Assembly (NCBI RefSeq): GCF_014297465.1
Contig: NZ_JACORT010000007.1
Coordinates: 62,001-126,000 of the forward strand
Length of the DNA stretch: 64,000 bases
DNA from: Ramlibacter cellulosilyticus
GTDB taxonomy: Bacteria > Pseudomonadota > Gammaproteobacteria > Burkholderiales > Burkholderiaceae_C
Reading direction: 5' to 3'
Shown: piece by piece, positions 49,024 to 57,951 of the stretch
Position numbering within the stretch: the stretch's first letter is position 1
Layout: each line of letters begins with the position of its first letter
Position numbers and translations under genes: made by a program
The notes under the pieces: model-generated
What the model saw: only the letters and a program-made list of their open reading frames with translations
Told to the model about the DNA's origin: nothing
The model's database searches: none

Positions 49024-51681
49024 TCAATTCCGCAGTCCCAGCTCGAAGCTGCCGCCCGCGTCCGGGATGAAGCCCGACCAGCCCGCCGTGAACAGCAGGA
49101 AGCCGGTGCGGCCGCCGGTGGCGCGCACGACGCCGAGCACCGGGTTGTCGAAGGCGAGCGCGGACGCCGCGCTGCCCGCGGTGTACGTGCTGCCGGTCAC
49201 GGTGGCGCTGCCCGGGGCCCCTGCCGTGGCGAGCGTCGCGTAGGTGCCGTCGGCGGTACCGGGCAGCAGGGTCTGCTGCGGCGAATACAGCCGCATGCCG
49301 TAGCTCGTGGCCGACTCGCGCCACAGCACCAGGGGCACGTAGCTGCTGCCCACCTTGCCCGCGACCAGCGAGCCGGCAAGCGTGCCGCCCGTGGTGACGG
49401 CGCTGCCCGTGGGCGAGGTGGCGCGCAGGTCGAAGGCGCCGCGCGCCGCGTTCCAGGTGATGTAGCCCTTCGTGGTGCTGGTGCACGCGGGGTCGTAGGT
49501 GACGAACTGGCCGCTGGACGGGTCCTGGCAGCTCTGGAAGGTGCCTGCATTGCGCAGCCGCGCGGAGGCCGCGTAGCTGCTCGCGATGCCGCCGCTGCCG
49601 TACTGCACGCCGACCACGTTGTAGATGTTGGCGATCGTGTTGAAGACCGCGGGGTTGCTCGCGTTGTCGAAGGTCGTGGCGAAGGCCACCACCGGCAGGA
49701 AGCTGCCGCCCGCCGGCGCGGCCACGCCGCCCTGCAGCGCGCCGCCCGTGCCGAAGGCGAACACCGCGCCGTTCTCGCCGCTCGCGTAGGTGCAGTTGCC
49801 CAGGGGCAGCAGTGCGCCGGTGCGCTGCGTGCCGGCCGTGCGCTGCAGGCTCGCATCGACGGTGATCGTGTACGTGAGGGCCGCCGGGTCGATGCGCACC
49901 GTCAGCTCCTCGCCGTAGGCGTCACCGCCCTTGTAGCTGGTGGCCGTGCCGGGCAGGTTGGCGCACGCGAGCGGGTCGGTCGTCTCCTGCACGCAGCTGT
50001 AGTTGAGGGCGGCGTCCAGGCTGCCGCTGCCCTTGTACCTGGGCCACGCCGGCCACTGGCACAGCGGCCGCGTGCGGCCGTAGGTGCCGGCGACCGCGTC
50101 CGTCACGACCTGCGTGGAAGGCGCGAGGCCGCGCTCCACCCAGTTCTCCAGCGCCGCGAGCGAATCCCAGAACGGGATGAAGACGCCGGTGCCGTGGCCC
50201 ATGCCGGGCACGGTGTAGAAGCGCACTCCCTTGTCCGCCGCGTCCTGGCCCACGGTGGTGACGACGCGCCGGTAGTAGGCGATCGTGGAGTTGTTGCTGA
50301 TCACCTCGTCGGCGAGGCCGTGCAGCAGGATGATGCGGCCGCCGCGCGCGAGGAACGGGCGCAAGTCGGGGTCCAGCGCGTCGGTGATGTTCGAGACGTC
50401 GACCACGCGTTGCGTGAAGGCGCCAGGCGCGAGCGGGTCGAAGGTGAGCGTGTCGAAGCTCGCCTGGCGCGTGACGAAGAATTTCGTCCACTGGTCGCCG
50501 GTCACGTACTGGTTGGCGTCGGCGGAGGTGGCTGGGTTGGCCGGCACGCGACGCGTGCCGAGGTCGCGCGTCGTGTACGGACCGGCGACCAGCGTACCTT
50601 CGAGGATGTTGAGGCCGCCCGCCTTGCGCGTGTCGTGCGCGAGCGCGTAGTCGGTGAACTCCAGCGGCGACTCGATGGTGCGCACGGTGTCGAGCTGCGC
50701 GTCGGAGAGGCAGCCGTCGCCCAGGTCGGTGCCGCCCGCGCAGCGCAGCGACGCCAGGATCTGCGTGTTCAGCTGCCGGCAGCTCTCGACGTTGCTGACG
50801 ATGCCATCGCTGGCCCCGTCGAGGCGGTCGCAGGCGGCGAGCACGGTCCGCTGTACCAGCAGCGTCTTGGCCACGTTCATCCAGCCGGCACCGCCATTGG
50901 CGTAGAGGGCGCGGCCGACGGCCACGTTGTGCAGGCGGGTGCCGCTGTAGTTCAGCGCGGGCTCGTTGGCGATCACGCCGTCGTAGTCCGCGGGCCAGCG
51001 CTGGATGGCGATGAGCGCGTCGCGCCCGCCGGTGGACGTGCCGAGGAAGTACGACCTGTCCACGCCCTTGCCGTAGCGCAGCGCGACCAGCGCCATGGCG
51101 ACGTCGCGCGTCTTCTTCAGCGCCTGCCCGCCGTAGTTGGCGAGCGCCTCGTCGTCCGCGGCGAAGGAGCCGTCGGTGATGCTGCCGCTCTGGTGGCCGC
51201 TGTCGCTGCCGAAGGTGGCGTAGCCCAGCGCGAGGGGCGCGGGCTTCTCCGGCGGGCCGAAGCGCACCTGCTCCGTGCCGTCGATGAGCACGCCGTTGAA
51301 GCCGCCGCCGCCGAACTGGATGGACTTGCCGTTCCAGGTCTCGGGCAGGTTCACCGCGAAGTTGATCAGCGGCGCTGCCGGGTTCACGGGCGCGATCGTC
51401 CCGCGCACCTTGCAATAGGCGCCGAGCTGGTTCCCTGGCGCATCCGCGGCGACGAGCGTCGCGCTCGCAACGGTCGCGCCGCCGCTGGGCTGGCCGATGG
51501 CCGAAGCCGCGACGTTGCGGCCCGCGAGGTCGGCGCACGCGACCTGCTGCAGCACGGGCGGAGGGGAAGCAGGTGTGTCGTCGCCGGGCGGTGCGGTAGT
51601 GGTGCCGCCGCCACCGCCGCCGCAGGCGGAGAGCAGGACGGCGACGAGCGCGAGCGCCGGCAGGCGCGAGGCGGGGGGCAT
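49024..51681 (-). CDS. Tannase/feruloyl-esterase family lipoprotein with C-terminal extension
   Basis: 885 residues from the ATG at 51679-51681. Lipobox LSAC (Cys20) and Gly run, then a tannase domain with serine nucleophile S216 in GTSTGGRDAL, an acid after HGLADEVISN and histidine in PGMGHGTG. Cysteines at about 49 and 90 are likely disulfides. Beyond about residue 560 comes an unrecognised part of about 320 residues (beta-rich, Gly/Ser/Thr/Ala). Typical tannases end near the catalytic domain, so this is a fusion or accessory module. Tannases hydrolyse esters of aromatic acids; the real substrate here is unknown. Confidence 0.85.
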   Translation of the reverse strand: MPPASRLPALALVAVLLSACGGGGGGTTTAPPGDDTPASPPPVLQQVACADLAGRNVAASAIGQPSGGATVASATLVAADAPGNQLGAYCKVRGTIAPVNPAAPLINFAVNLPETWNGKSIQFGGGGFNGVLIDGTEQVRFGPPEKPAPLALGYATFGSDSGHQSGSITDGSFAADDEALANYGGQALKKTRDVAMALVALRYGKGVDRSYFLGTSTGGRDALIAIQRWPADYDGVIANEPALNYSGTRLHNVAVGRALYANGGAGWMNVAKTLLVQRTVLAACDRLDGASDGIVSNVESCRQLNTQILASLRCAGGTDLGDGCLSDAQLDTVRTIESPLEFTDYALAHDTRKAGGLNILEGTLVAGPYTTRDLGTRRVPANPATSADANQYVTGDQWTKFFVTRQASFDTLTFDPLAPGAFTQRVVDVSNITDALDPDLRPFLARGGRIILLHGLADEVISNNSTIAYYRRVVTTVGQDAADKGVRFYTVPGMGHGTGVFIPFWDSLAALENWVERGLAPSTQVVTDAVAGTYGRTRPLCQWPAWPRYKGSGSLDAALNYSCVQETTDPLACANLPGTATSYKGGDAYGEELTVRIDPAALTYTITVDASLQRTAGTQRTGALLPLGNCTYASGENGAVFAFGTGGALQGGVAAPAGGSFLPVVAFATTFDNASNPAVFNTIANIYNVVGVQYGSGGIASSYAASARLRNAGTFQSCQDPSSGQFVTYDPACTSTTKGYITWNAARGAFDLRATSPTGSAVTTGGTLAGSLVAGKVGSSYVPLVLWRESATSYGMRLYSPQQTLLPGTADGTYATLATAGAPGSATVTGSTYTAGSAASALAFDNPVLGVVRATGGRTGFLLFTAGWSGFIPDAGGSFELGLRN

Positions 51682-51763
51682 GGCGTGTCTCCTGGAAATG
51701 CTGTGCCAGCGGTTCTGCGACCGCAGGGCGCGAACGATAGGGACGCGACTGCATAAGGTCAAA

Positions 51764-51769
51764 TACAAT
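51764..51769 (+). promoter_or_regulatory. Candidate -10 element of the LysR gene at 51809
   Basis: TACAAT, 5 of 6, 40 bases before the LysR ATG. The -35 region is weak, as is common for LysR-controlled promoters. Confidence 0.4.
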
Positions 51770-51779
51770 GAACACGCGT

Positions 51780-51792
51780 TTTCCAGACGAAA
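51780..51792. promoter_or_regulatory. LysR-type box (T-N11-A) in the tannase/LysR divergon
   Basis: TTTTC-CAGAC-GAAAA is a perfect 5-bp dyad (51779-51793), and T780 to A792 satisfies the T-N11-A LysR consensus. It lies between the predicted -10 and the LysR start, fitting autoregulation; control of the divergent tannase gene is inferred. Confidence 0.5.
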
Positions 51793-51808
51793 AACATATG
51801 CGGTCGCG

Positions 51809-52720
51809 ATGGACCTGAAGCACCTGCGCTACTTCGTGGCCGTCGCCGAGACCGGTCACATCACCCGCGCGGCCCAGCGCCTGGGCATGCAGCAGCCGCC
51901 GCTGAGCCAGCAGATCCGCGCGCTCGAGGAAAGCCTCGGCACCACCCTCTTCCACCGGCATCCCAAGGGCGTGACGCTCACCGACAGCGGGCAGTTGCTG
52001 CTGGAAGACAGCCGCCGCCTGCTGAACGAGGCCGAGGCCGTGCGCGAGCGCATGCGCGCGGTCGCTTCGGGCCATGCCGGCGTGCTGGCGGTGGGCTTCA
52101 CCAGTTCGGCGGCATCGCACGCGTTCACGCCGCAGGTGCTGCGCGCCTGCCGCCAGGAATACCCGGACATCGCGCTGCAGATCCGCGAGGACCACGCCGC
52201 CGGCCTGACCGAGGCGGTGGCGGGCGGCCGCCTGCACTGCGGCTTCCTGCGCGTGCCCGTCGATCGCCCGCCGGGCCTGCGCTTCGAGACGCTGCTGCGC
52301 GAGCCGGTGCTGGTGGCGCTGCCCGTGGGGCACGCGCTGCTCGCGCGCAAGGGCCGCGCGCTCTCGCTCGCGCAGCTGAAGGGCGAGCGCTTCATCCTCG
52401 TGCGGCAGACGGGCGCGCCCGGCCTCTATGCGCAGCTGCTCGCGCTGTGCGAGGAACAGGGCTTCACGCCCGCGGTGGCGCACGAAGTCTCGCGCATGAT
52501 GACCGCGCTCAACCTGGTCGCCGCCGGCGAAGGCATCACGGTGGTGCCGGCGTCGATGCGTGGCGCGCACCCGGATGCGATCGAGTACCGCCCGCTGTCC
52601 GGCGCGCGCAGCCTCGACGCGCCGCTGACCCTGGTCTACCGCGAGGCCGGACTGCGCGGCCCGCTGCAATCCTTCGTGCGCCTGGTGCGCGAGGCCGCGC
52701 CGCGCGGGAGCGCGCGCTGA
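51809..52720 (+). CDS. LysR-family transcriptional regulator
   Basis: 303 residues. N-terminal winged helix-turn-helix (HLRYFVAVAETGHITRAAQR and LSQQIRALEESLG), linker helix and periplasmic-binding-like effector domain with EVSRMMTALNLVAAGEG. Divergent from the tannase-like gene and overlapping the Bug gene by one base. It probably senses an aromatic or organic acid, but the ligand is not known. Confidence 0.9.
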   Translation: MDLKHLRYFVAVAETGHITRAAQRLGMQQPPLSQQIRALEESLGTTLFHRHPKGVTLTDSGQLLLEDSRRLLNEAEAVRERMRAVASGHAGVLAVGFTSSAASHAFTPQVLRACRQEYPDIALQIREDHAAGLTEAVAGGRLHCGFLRVPVDRPPGLRFETLLREPVLVALPVGHALLARKGRALSLAQLKGERFILVRQTGAPGLYAQLLALCEEQGFTPAVAHEVSRMMTALNLVAAGEGITVVPASMRGAHPDAIEYRPLSGARSLDAPLTLVYREAGLRGPLQSFVRLVREAAPRGSAR

Positions 52721-53649
52721 TGCGCAGGCGGCAGTTGCTCGCGGCGGCGGCGTGCGCGCCGGCTCTCGGCGCGCGCGCTGCCGACGTCACGCGCATCGTG
52801 GTGGCGTATCCGCCCGGCGGCGTCAGCGACCAGGTCGCGCGCCTGCTCGCGGAGCGGCTCGCGCCGCTGGTGGGCCACGCGGTGGTCGTGGAGAACCGCC
52901 CGGGCGCGGGCGGCGGCCTCGCACTCGCGCAGCTCGCGCTGGCGCGCCCGGACGGGCGCACGCTGGGCTTTGCCGCCATCAGCCCGCTCGCGCTGTCGCC
53001 GCACTTCGGCACGCCGGCGCCGCGCGTGGTGCCGGTGAGCGGCGTGATGCACACGCCCTTGCTGCTCGTGGGCACCCCCGGGCTGGCCGCGCGCAGCTTC
53101 GAGGACATGGTGAAGATCGCGCGCGGCGACGGCGAGGCGCTGCGCTGGGCCACCTCCGGCGTGGCCACCATCGGGCACCTCGCGCTGGAGCAGGTGCGGC
53201 GGCAGCTGCAGCTGTCGCTGGTGCACATCCCGTACACGGGCGGCGGCCCGCAACTGCAGGACGCGCTCGCGGGCCGCTTCGAGCTGCTCTCGACGAACCT
53301 CGCGCCGCTGCAGCTCGATTACGTGCGCACGGGCCGGCTCACCCCGCTGGCGCTCGGTGCGCCGCAGCGCTCGCGGCTGCTGCCGGCGCTGCCCACGTTC
53401 GCCGAGCTGGGCTGCCCCGATGCGAACCTGAGTTCGCTGTTCGGGCTGTTCGCGCCGGAAGGCACGCCGCGGGATGCGGTGGAGCGGGTCAATGCGGCCT
53501 GCGGACGCGTGCTCGCGCAACCGGAGTTCCTGAAGGTGCTCGCGGGAGCGGGCAACATGGCGGCCGCCGGCAGCGCGGACGCGTTCGCGCGTGCGATCGC
53601 GCGCGCGTCCGCGATCAATGCGCGACTGGTGGCGACGCTGCGTCGGTAG
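52720..53649 (+). CDS. Bug-family (TctC-like) solute receptor
   Basis: 309 residues. Signal peptide to about residue 21. PGGVSDQVARLLAERL and VVVENRPGAGGGLALAQL are the TctC/Bug signatures. These periplasmic proteins bind carboxylates and usually serve tripartite tricarboxylate transporters; no TctA/TctB genes are nearby. Translationally coupled to the LysR gene. Confidence 0.9.
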   Translation: MRRRQLLAAAACAPALGARAADVTRIVVAYPPGGVSDQVARLLAERLAPLVGHAVVVENRPGAGGGLALAQLALARPDGRTLGFAAISPLALSPHFGTPAPRVVPVSGVMHTPLLLVGTPGLAARSFEDMVKIARGDGEALRWATSGVATIGHLALEQVRRQLQLSLVHIPYTGGGPQLQDALAGRFELLSTNLAPLQLDYVRTGRLTPLALGAPQRSRLLPALPTFAELGCPDANLSSLFGLFAPEGTPRDAVERVNAACGRVLAQPEFLKVLAGAGNMAAAGSADAFARAIARASAINARLVATLRR

Positions 53650-53657
53650 GCGCCGTT

Positions 53658-53710
53658 CGGTGGGGTTCGCCGTCGCTCACCGTCCGCGGCTGCGCCGCGC
53701 CACCCTCCCA
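53658..53710 (+). repeat. Dispersed repeat A, copy 3
   Basis: Follows the Bug gene by 8 bases and ends near the fghA stop, in the gap between convergent genes. Confidence 0.8.
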
Positions 53711-53721
53711 GGACGCGACGT

Positions 53722-54570
53722 TCACGCCCGCAGCAGCGCCGCGTGATGCGCCAGGTGGTCCGCCACGAAGCTCTGGATGAAGAAGTAGCCGTGGTCGTAG
53801 CCGGGATGGCGGCGCAGCTCCAGCGGCTGCCCGGCCGCGGCGCACGCTTGTTCCAGGCGCTCGGGCTTCAGCTGCGTGGCGAGGAACTGGTCGTCCAGGC
53901 CCTGGTCGACCAGCAGCGGCGGCACGCGCGCGCCCTGCTCGATGAGCCGCACGGCGTCGTGCCGCGCCCAGGCCGCCTGGTCCTCGCCCAGGTAGCCGCG
54001 GAACGCTTTCTGTCCCCACGGAACTTCGCCCGGCGCGGAAATCGGGGCGAAGGCCGACACGCTGCGGAAGCGGTCCGGATGCCGCAGCGCGAGCGTCAGC
54101 GCGCCGTGACCGCCCATGGAGTGGCCGAGGATGCCGGCGCGGTCCTGCCGCACGGGGAAGTGGCGCGCGAGCACCTGCGGCAGCTCCTGCAGCAGCCAGC
54201 TTTCCATGCGCCAGTGCGCCGCGTACGGTGACCGCGTGGCGTCGAGGTAGAAGCCGGCGCCGCTGCCGAAATCCCAGTCCGCGTCGGCTTCGGCGATGCC
54301 GGTGCCGCGCGGGCTGGTGTCGGGCGTGACGAGCACGAGGCCGTGCGCGGCCGCGTGCTGCTGCGCGCCGGCCTTGATGGCGAAGGTCTGCTCGTTGCAC
54401 GTGAGCCCCGCCAGGCAATACAGCACGGGCACCGTCCCGTTCGCCGCCTGGGGCGGCACGTACACGCCGAAGCGCATCGGCAGCCCGACGACGGCGGATG
54501 CATGTTCGTAGAAGCCCTGCACGCCGTCGTGGCAGCGGTGCTCTTCCAGCCTGGTGATGCCGTCCGTCAT
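53722..54570 (-). CDS. fghA: S-formylglutathione hydrolase
   Basis: 282 residues. Catalytic serine S151 in GHSMGGHGA, acid in DQGLDDQFL and histidine in GYDHGYFF; CLAGLTCNEQTFAIKAGAQ in the N-terminal half is the family signature. Hydrolyses S-formylglutathione in formaldehyde detoxification. The alcohol dehydrogenase adhC is not in the window. A small hairpin (GTGTTCC/GGAACAC, 54577-54600) sits just upstream of the start. Confidence 0.93.
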   Translation of the reverse strand: MTDGITRLEEHRCHDGVQGFYEHASAVVGLPMRFGVYVPPQAANGTVPVLYCLAGLTCNEQTFAIKAGAQQHAAAHGLVLVTPDTSPRGTGIAEADADWDFGSGAGFYLDATRSPYAAHWRMESWLLQELPQVLARHFPVRQDRAGILGHSMGGHGALTLALRHPDRFRSVSAFAPISAPGEVPWGQKAFRGYLGEDQAAWARHDAVRLIEQGARVPPLLVDQGLDDQFLATQLKPERLEQACAAAGQPLELRRHPGYDHGYFFIQSFVADHLAHHAALLRA

Positions 54571-54644
54571 GGTTGCGTGTTCCTTGCGATGCGGGAACAC
54601 GGAGCTTCGCAGCTTTCGCGCGCGCGCGGTGCGCGCCGCGCCCG

Positions 54645-55373
54645 TCAGGGCTGCTTCCTGCTCGCCGTGAAGGTGATCGCCTGGCCGAAGCTCGCGTTGA
54701 CCACCGCGGCATCGAGTTGCTGCAGGTCGTGGCTGTAGAGGGCCGCGCCCCGGAACACCGCGCCGGGGAAGACGCAGGGCGAGCCCGCGAACTGGATCGT
54801 GAGGTCGAAGGCGTCGTCGTTGCGCGGCACCACCTGGCCCGTGATCGTGCAGCCGTTCAGCACGGTGCTCAGCTTGCCGTCCGCGGTGACGTCGAAAGTC
54901 GTCTGGCGCAGGCCGAGCGAGAAAGTCACTTCGCCCGGATACGAACCGGCGAGGTCGGCGAGGCGCGCATCCGGGTCGAAGGGCTTGACGTAGGTGAGGC
55001 TGAAAGGCGCCGCGTTGATCTTGCCGCTCACGGTCTGGTGCCCGCCCAGCTTGCCCGTGATGCGTGCCGTGGCCGGCGCCTGCGGCGGGTAGGCGAAGCG
55101 GAAGTCGATGCCGTCCGTGGACGTGAACGTGGCGCCGCGGAACTCCCCCGTCCCCCGGACGAGGCCGCCGGGCGAGGACGCGGACGGCGCGTACTTCAGG
55201 TAGTAGGTGCCGTCGCCGAGGACGATGGCGCTGGCGGCGCGGTTGCCGTCCACGGTGCCCTGCCAGAGGCCGGTGTACGGGTCGCCGCCTCCACAGGAGG
55301 CCACGGAGAGCGCCGCGAGGATCGCGGCGACGGCGGACGCGGCGCGCCGCGTTCCTTGCTGGACCTGGTTCAT
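54645..55373 (-). CDS. Lipoprotein of unknown function
   Basis: 242 residues from the ATG at 55371-55373. Lipobox VASC (Cys27) followed by GGG. The mature part is beta-rich (GLWQGTVDGNRAASAIVLGD) with two cysteines near the C-terminus that may form a disulfide. No family recognised. A longer in-frame start at 55436 would precede the signal peptide. Confidence 0.7.
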   Translation of the reverse strand: MNQVQQGTRRAASAVAAILAALSVASCGGGDPYTGLWQGTVDGNRAASAIVLGDGTYYLKYAPSASSPGGLVRGTGEFRGATFTSTDGIDFRFAYPPQAPATARITGKLGGHQTVSGKINAAPFSLTYVKPFDPDARLADLAGSYPGEVTFSLGLRQTTFDVTADGKLSTVLNGCTITGQVVPRNDDAFDLTIQFAGSPCVFPGAVFRGAALYSHDLQQLDAAVVNASFGQAITFTASRKQP

Positions 55374-55514
55374 GTCTGCACACCCCAACGAAACGAAGAT
55401 GTGCAGTGTTTTGCAAGCTGTAAGCTCAGCCGTCAACGCCGGACGGTCTCCAGCCGCCGCGGCCGTGCAGGATTTGGCAATCGCGGGGGTTAACCACTAG
55501 GCTTTTCGGACCGT

Positions 55515-55682
55515 TCATCGGACGAGCATGTCGTAGAGGGCGAGCGCCAGCGCCGCCGCGAGCAGCACCACGACGAGCGCGCGCAGCCCGCGGCGGCGCT
55601 TCACGCCCGACTCGAGTTCGGCGAACTGGCTGATGAAGCGCCGGCTCCTGCGCACGCGCGGAGGGGCTTTGCCCTGCTCCAT
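55515..55682 (-). CDS. Small basic single-pass membrane protein
   Basis: 55 residues: a basic N-terminus (RVRRSRRFISQF), then one membrane segment at about 33-50. No family recognised. Coding is plausible because of the clean membrane segment and a GGAGG-type site (TCCCAGGGAGGATCC) just upstream. The same open frame runs on upstream to 57815 only by chance and through the frameshifted kinase. Confidence 0.5.
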   Translation of the reverse strand: MEQGKAPPRVRRSRRFISQFAELESGVKRRRGLRALVVVLLAAALALALYDMLVR

Positions 55683-55762
55683 CGGGGATCCTCCCTGGGA
55701 AGGCGCATTCTGCGGCCGCGGGCCGCCCGCGCACCGCGCCGAAACACTCCGTTGTCCGTGTT

Positions 55763-56749
55763 TCAAGCGCCCCCGGCGCCGTCCCAGTCCGGTCGCAGGA
55801 CGAAGCGCACGGACAGCGTCTCGCCCGGCGCGAGCTCCGCGCCGCCGAGCGCATCGCGCCCGTGCCGCGGCAGGAGGTTGAGCCAGTCGGTGCACTGGCC
55901 GACCGGTTCCGCGCAGAAGTGGTCCTGCCCGCGCGGGCAGTAGAGGACGAAATGGTCCAGCGGCGGCTCCGCTTCCATCACGAGGCAGCGCCGCGGTCCG
56001 TGCGCGTCCGCGGGCCAGTCGATGCGGGCCGAGCGCTCCCAGCCGGTGAAGTTGTTGTCCAGGTCCAGCCGGGACAGTTCGACGCCTTCGCGCAGGGCAG
56101 GCACGGGGCCGCCGGTGTCGAGGCGCGTCGGCATCACTTCCGCGTCCGCCTGCCACATCGCAGCCGCGGGACTGCGCAGCCGCGTGCCGGGGTGGTGCGG
56201 GAAGTAAGGATGGTGGCCGATGCCGAGCGGCATCACGGCGGTGTCCTCGTTGCGCACCGTCATCGTCACCTGCAGGGCGCGCTCGTGCAGCGTGAAGTGC
56301 TGGCGCGCGGAGAAGGACCAGGGCCACGCCGCGTCGGCGGGCACGCGCAAGGCGAGCACGGCCTCCGCCGGCGCCGCCGACGCCAGCTCCCACGGCAGGA
56401 GCCAGCCGATGCCGTGCAAGGGATGCCCCGCGGTGTCGCCCGGATGGTTGCGCGGCATGCGGATCTCGCGCCCGCCGAAGGACGCGCGGCCGTCGCGGAT
56501 GCGATTGCAGAAGGGCACGAGCGGGAAGCTCGCCATTTCCAGCGGGTTGGCCGCGGCCAGGCCGCTCGCGCTGGCGGGTCGCAGCCAGTGCAGCTCGCGC
56601 AGCCGCGACCCTTCGCGCCACTGGCGCGTGAAGGCGGCGATGGAGCCGCCCGCGTCCGGCGCCAGCACCAGCCGCAGTTCGCCCGCCGCCAGCACCAGCA
56701 GCCTGGGCCGCACGACCGCCGGCGATGCTCCGTCCTGAACGTCTTCCAT
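55763..56749 (-). CDS. Aldose 1-epimerase family protein
   Basis: 328 residues. NRIRDGRASFGGREIRMPRN, then HPLHGIGW (catalytic-type histidine) and GIGHHPYFPHHPGT (second histidine), DNNFTGW and the C-terminal glutamate region HFCAEPVGQ fit galactose mutarotase family members. It interconverts anomers of hexoses or a related sugar. The start at 56747-56749 avoids a longer unconserved leader. No sugar operon is nearby. Confidence 0.87.
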   Translation of the reverse strand: MEDVQDGASPAVVRPRLLVLAAGELRLVLAPDAGGSIAAFTRQWREGSRLRELHWLRPASASGLAAANPLEMASFPLVPFCNRIRDGRASFGGREIRMPRNHPGDTAGHPLHGIGWLLPWELASAAPAEAVLALRVPADAAWPWSFSARQHFTLHERALQVTMTVRNEDTAVMPLGIGHHPYFPHHPGTRLRSPAAAMWQADAEVMPTRLDTGGPVPALREGVELSRLDLDNNFTGWERSARIDWPADAHGPRRCLVMEAEPPLDHFVLYCPRGQDHFCAEPVGQCTDWLNLLPRHGRDALGGAELAPGETLSVRFVLRPDWDGAGGA

Positions 56750-56814
56750 GAAGTCCCTCCGCGGCAACGATGGGCGCGCTGCGCGCCCCGGGAGCATTCT
56801 CGCGCCGCGCGCCT

Positions 56815-57815
56815 TCAGGCCGGAACGGCCATCGTCTCCCACGACTGCAGCAGGTCGACCTGCTTGCGCAACCAGCTGGTCGGGATGGACTCGGTGCCCC
56901 ACACGCTCGCGCGGCCTGCGTATTCGCCCATGAGCCAGAACTGCCGCACGGCGATGAAGGGCGGGATGGCCTCCAGGTCGGCTTCGGGAACCGCCCGCGC
57001 CGCACGGTAGCCCGCGAGGTAGCGGCGCCAGCGCTCCAGCGCGTCGGCGTCCAGCGTGCCGCCGGGCTTGCGCGGCAGCATGGCCCAGAGGTACACGGAC
57101 AGTTCGTACGCCAGGTAGCCCGGCCCCGCCTCGTCGAAGTCGAAGAAGGAAGCGACGCGCCCGCCAGGGCCGTCGCGCATGAAGTTGTTGCTGCCGTGGC
57201 AATCGCCGTGGCAGTGCACGCGCGAGAGGCCGGGCATCGCGCCCACGCGGTCGGCGAGCCGCTGCGCGACGTGTCGAATGCGGTGCGCAAGGCATCGGTC
57301 ATCGTCGGCGCGGCCCACAGCGTGCGCAAGGGGCGCAGCAGCAGGTGATCGCGTTCGAGCACATAACGGCTCGCGGGGCCTTCGTAGCTGTCGCCCGCCG
57401 CATGCAGCCGCGCGAGGTCGCGACCCGTGATCTCCACGTCGGCGGCGACCTCCCCGGGCGGTTCGCCTTCGAGGTGCTCGAAGAGCATCAGCAGCCGCGT
57501 GCCTTCGGGCAGCTGCAAGGGCACCGCCACGGCGCCGTCCCGCGCGGGCAGGCAGGCGGCCACGGAGACCTCCGCGCGCTGCAGGTGCGCGAGCAAGGCG
57601 GCCTCGTACTCCGCGTTGGGTGCGCCGCGTGGCCGCTCCGCGTGCAGCCGCGCCACGGCACGGCGGCCGTCCGCGAACGTGAGGCCGTAGACGTGGTTGA
57701 AGCCGCGGCGGTACAGCACGCTGCGCGTGACGGGGCCGAACGCATACGCATCGGCCACGACTTCGGCGATGGACTCTCCCGCGGGCGTGCTCTGGGCGAT
57801 CTTCATGGCCGGCAT
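56815..57815 (-). pseudogene. SrkA/APH-type kinase-like gene with a single-base frameshift
   Basis: Two reading frames together encode about 333 residues. The N-terminal frame (57815 to about 57275) has RRGFNHVYGLTFADGRRAV; the C-terminal frame (about 57273 to 56815) has HCHGDCHGSNNFM and FFDFDEAG, the catalytic and metal motifs of the APH/SrkA/homoserine-kinase fold. The frames join only if one G is added near 57273 (on the plus strand GTGTCGAAT would become GTGGTCGAAT). Restoring it gives AFDHVAQRLADRV. The gene is therefore disrupted, or the assembly lost one base. Substrate unknown. Confidence 0.8.
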
Positions 57816-57893
57816 TGTGGAAGGGAAGGCTGAAGGAAGGCCAAAGAAGACTGGGCTCCTCCGTGGCCCCAGCCGCGGAGTGCCGGTGCCGCA

Positions 57894-57948
57894 CGGTGGG
57901 GTTCGCTCGCGCTCACCTTCCCGGCGGGGCCGCCGGCCACCCTACAAC
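57894..57948 (+). repeat. Dispersed repeat A, copy 4
   Basis: Matches the A consensus with CCGGCGGGGCCGCCGG at its core. It ends 3 bases before the FAD oxidoreductase stop. Confidence 0.8.
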
Positions 57949-57951
57949 CTC

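Noticed and set aside
55515-57815. 766-residue frame joining a kinase N-terminus to a small membrane protein
   Set aside because: The join is accidental: the frame leaves the kinase at the frameshift, runs through the epimerase gene out of frame and ends in the small gene.
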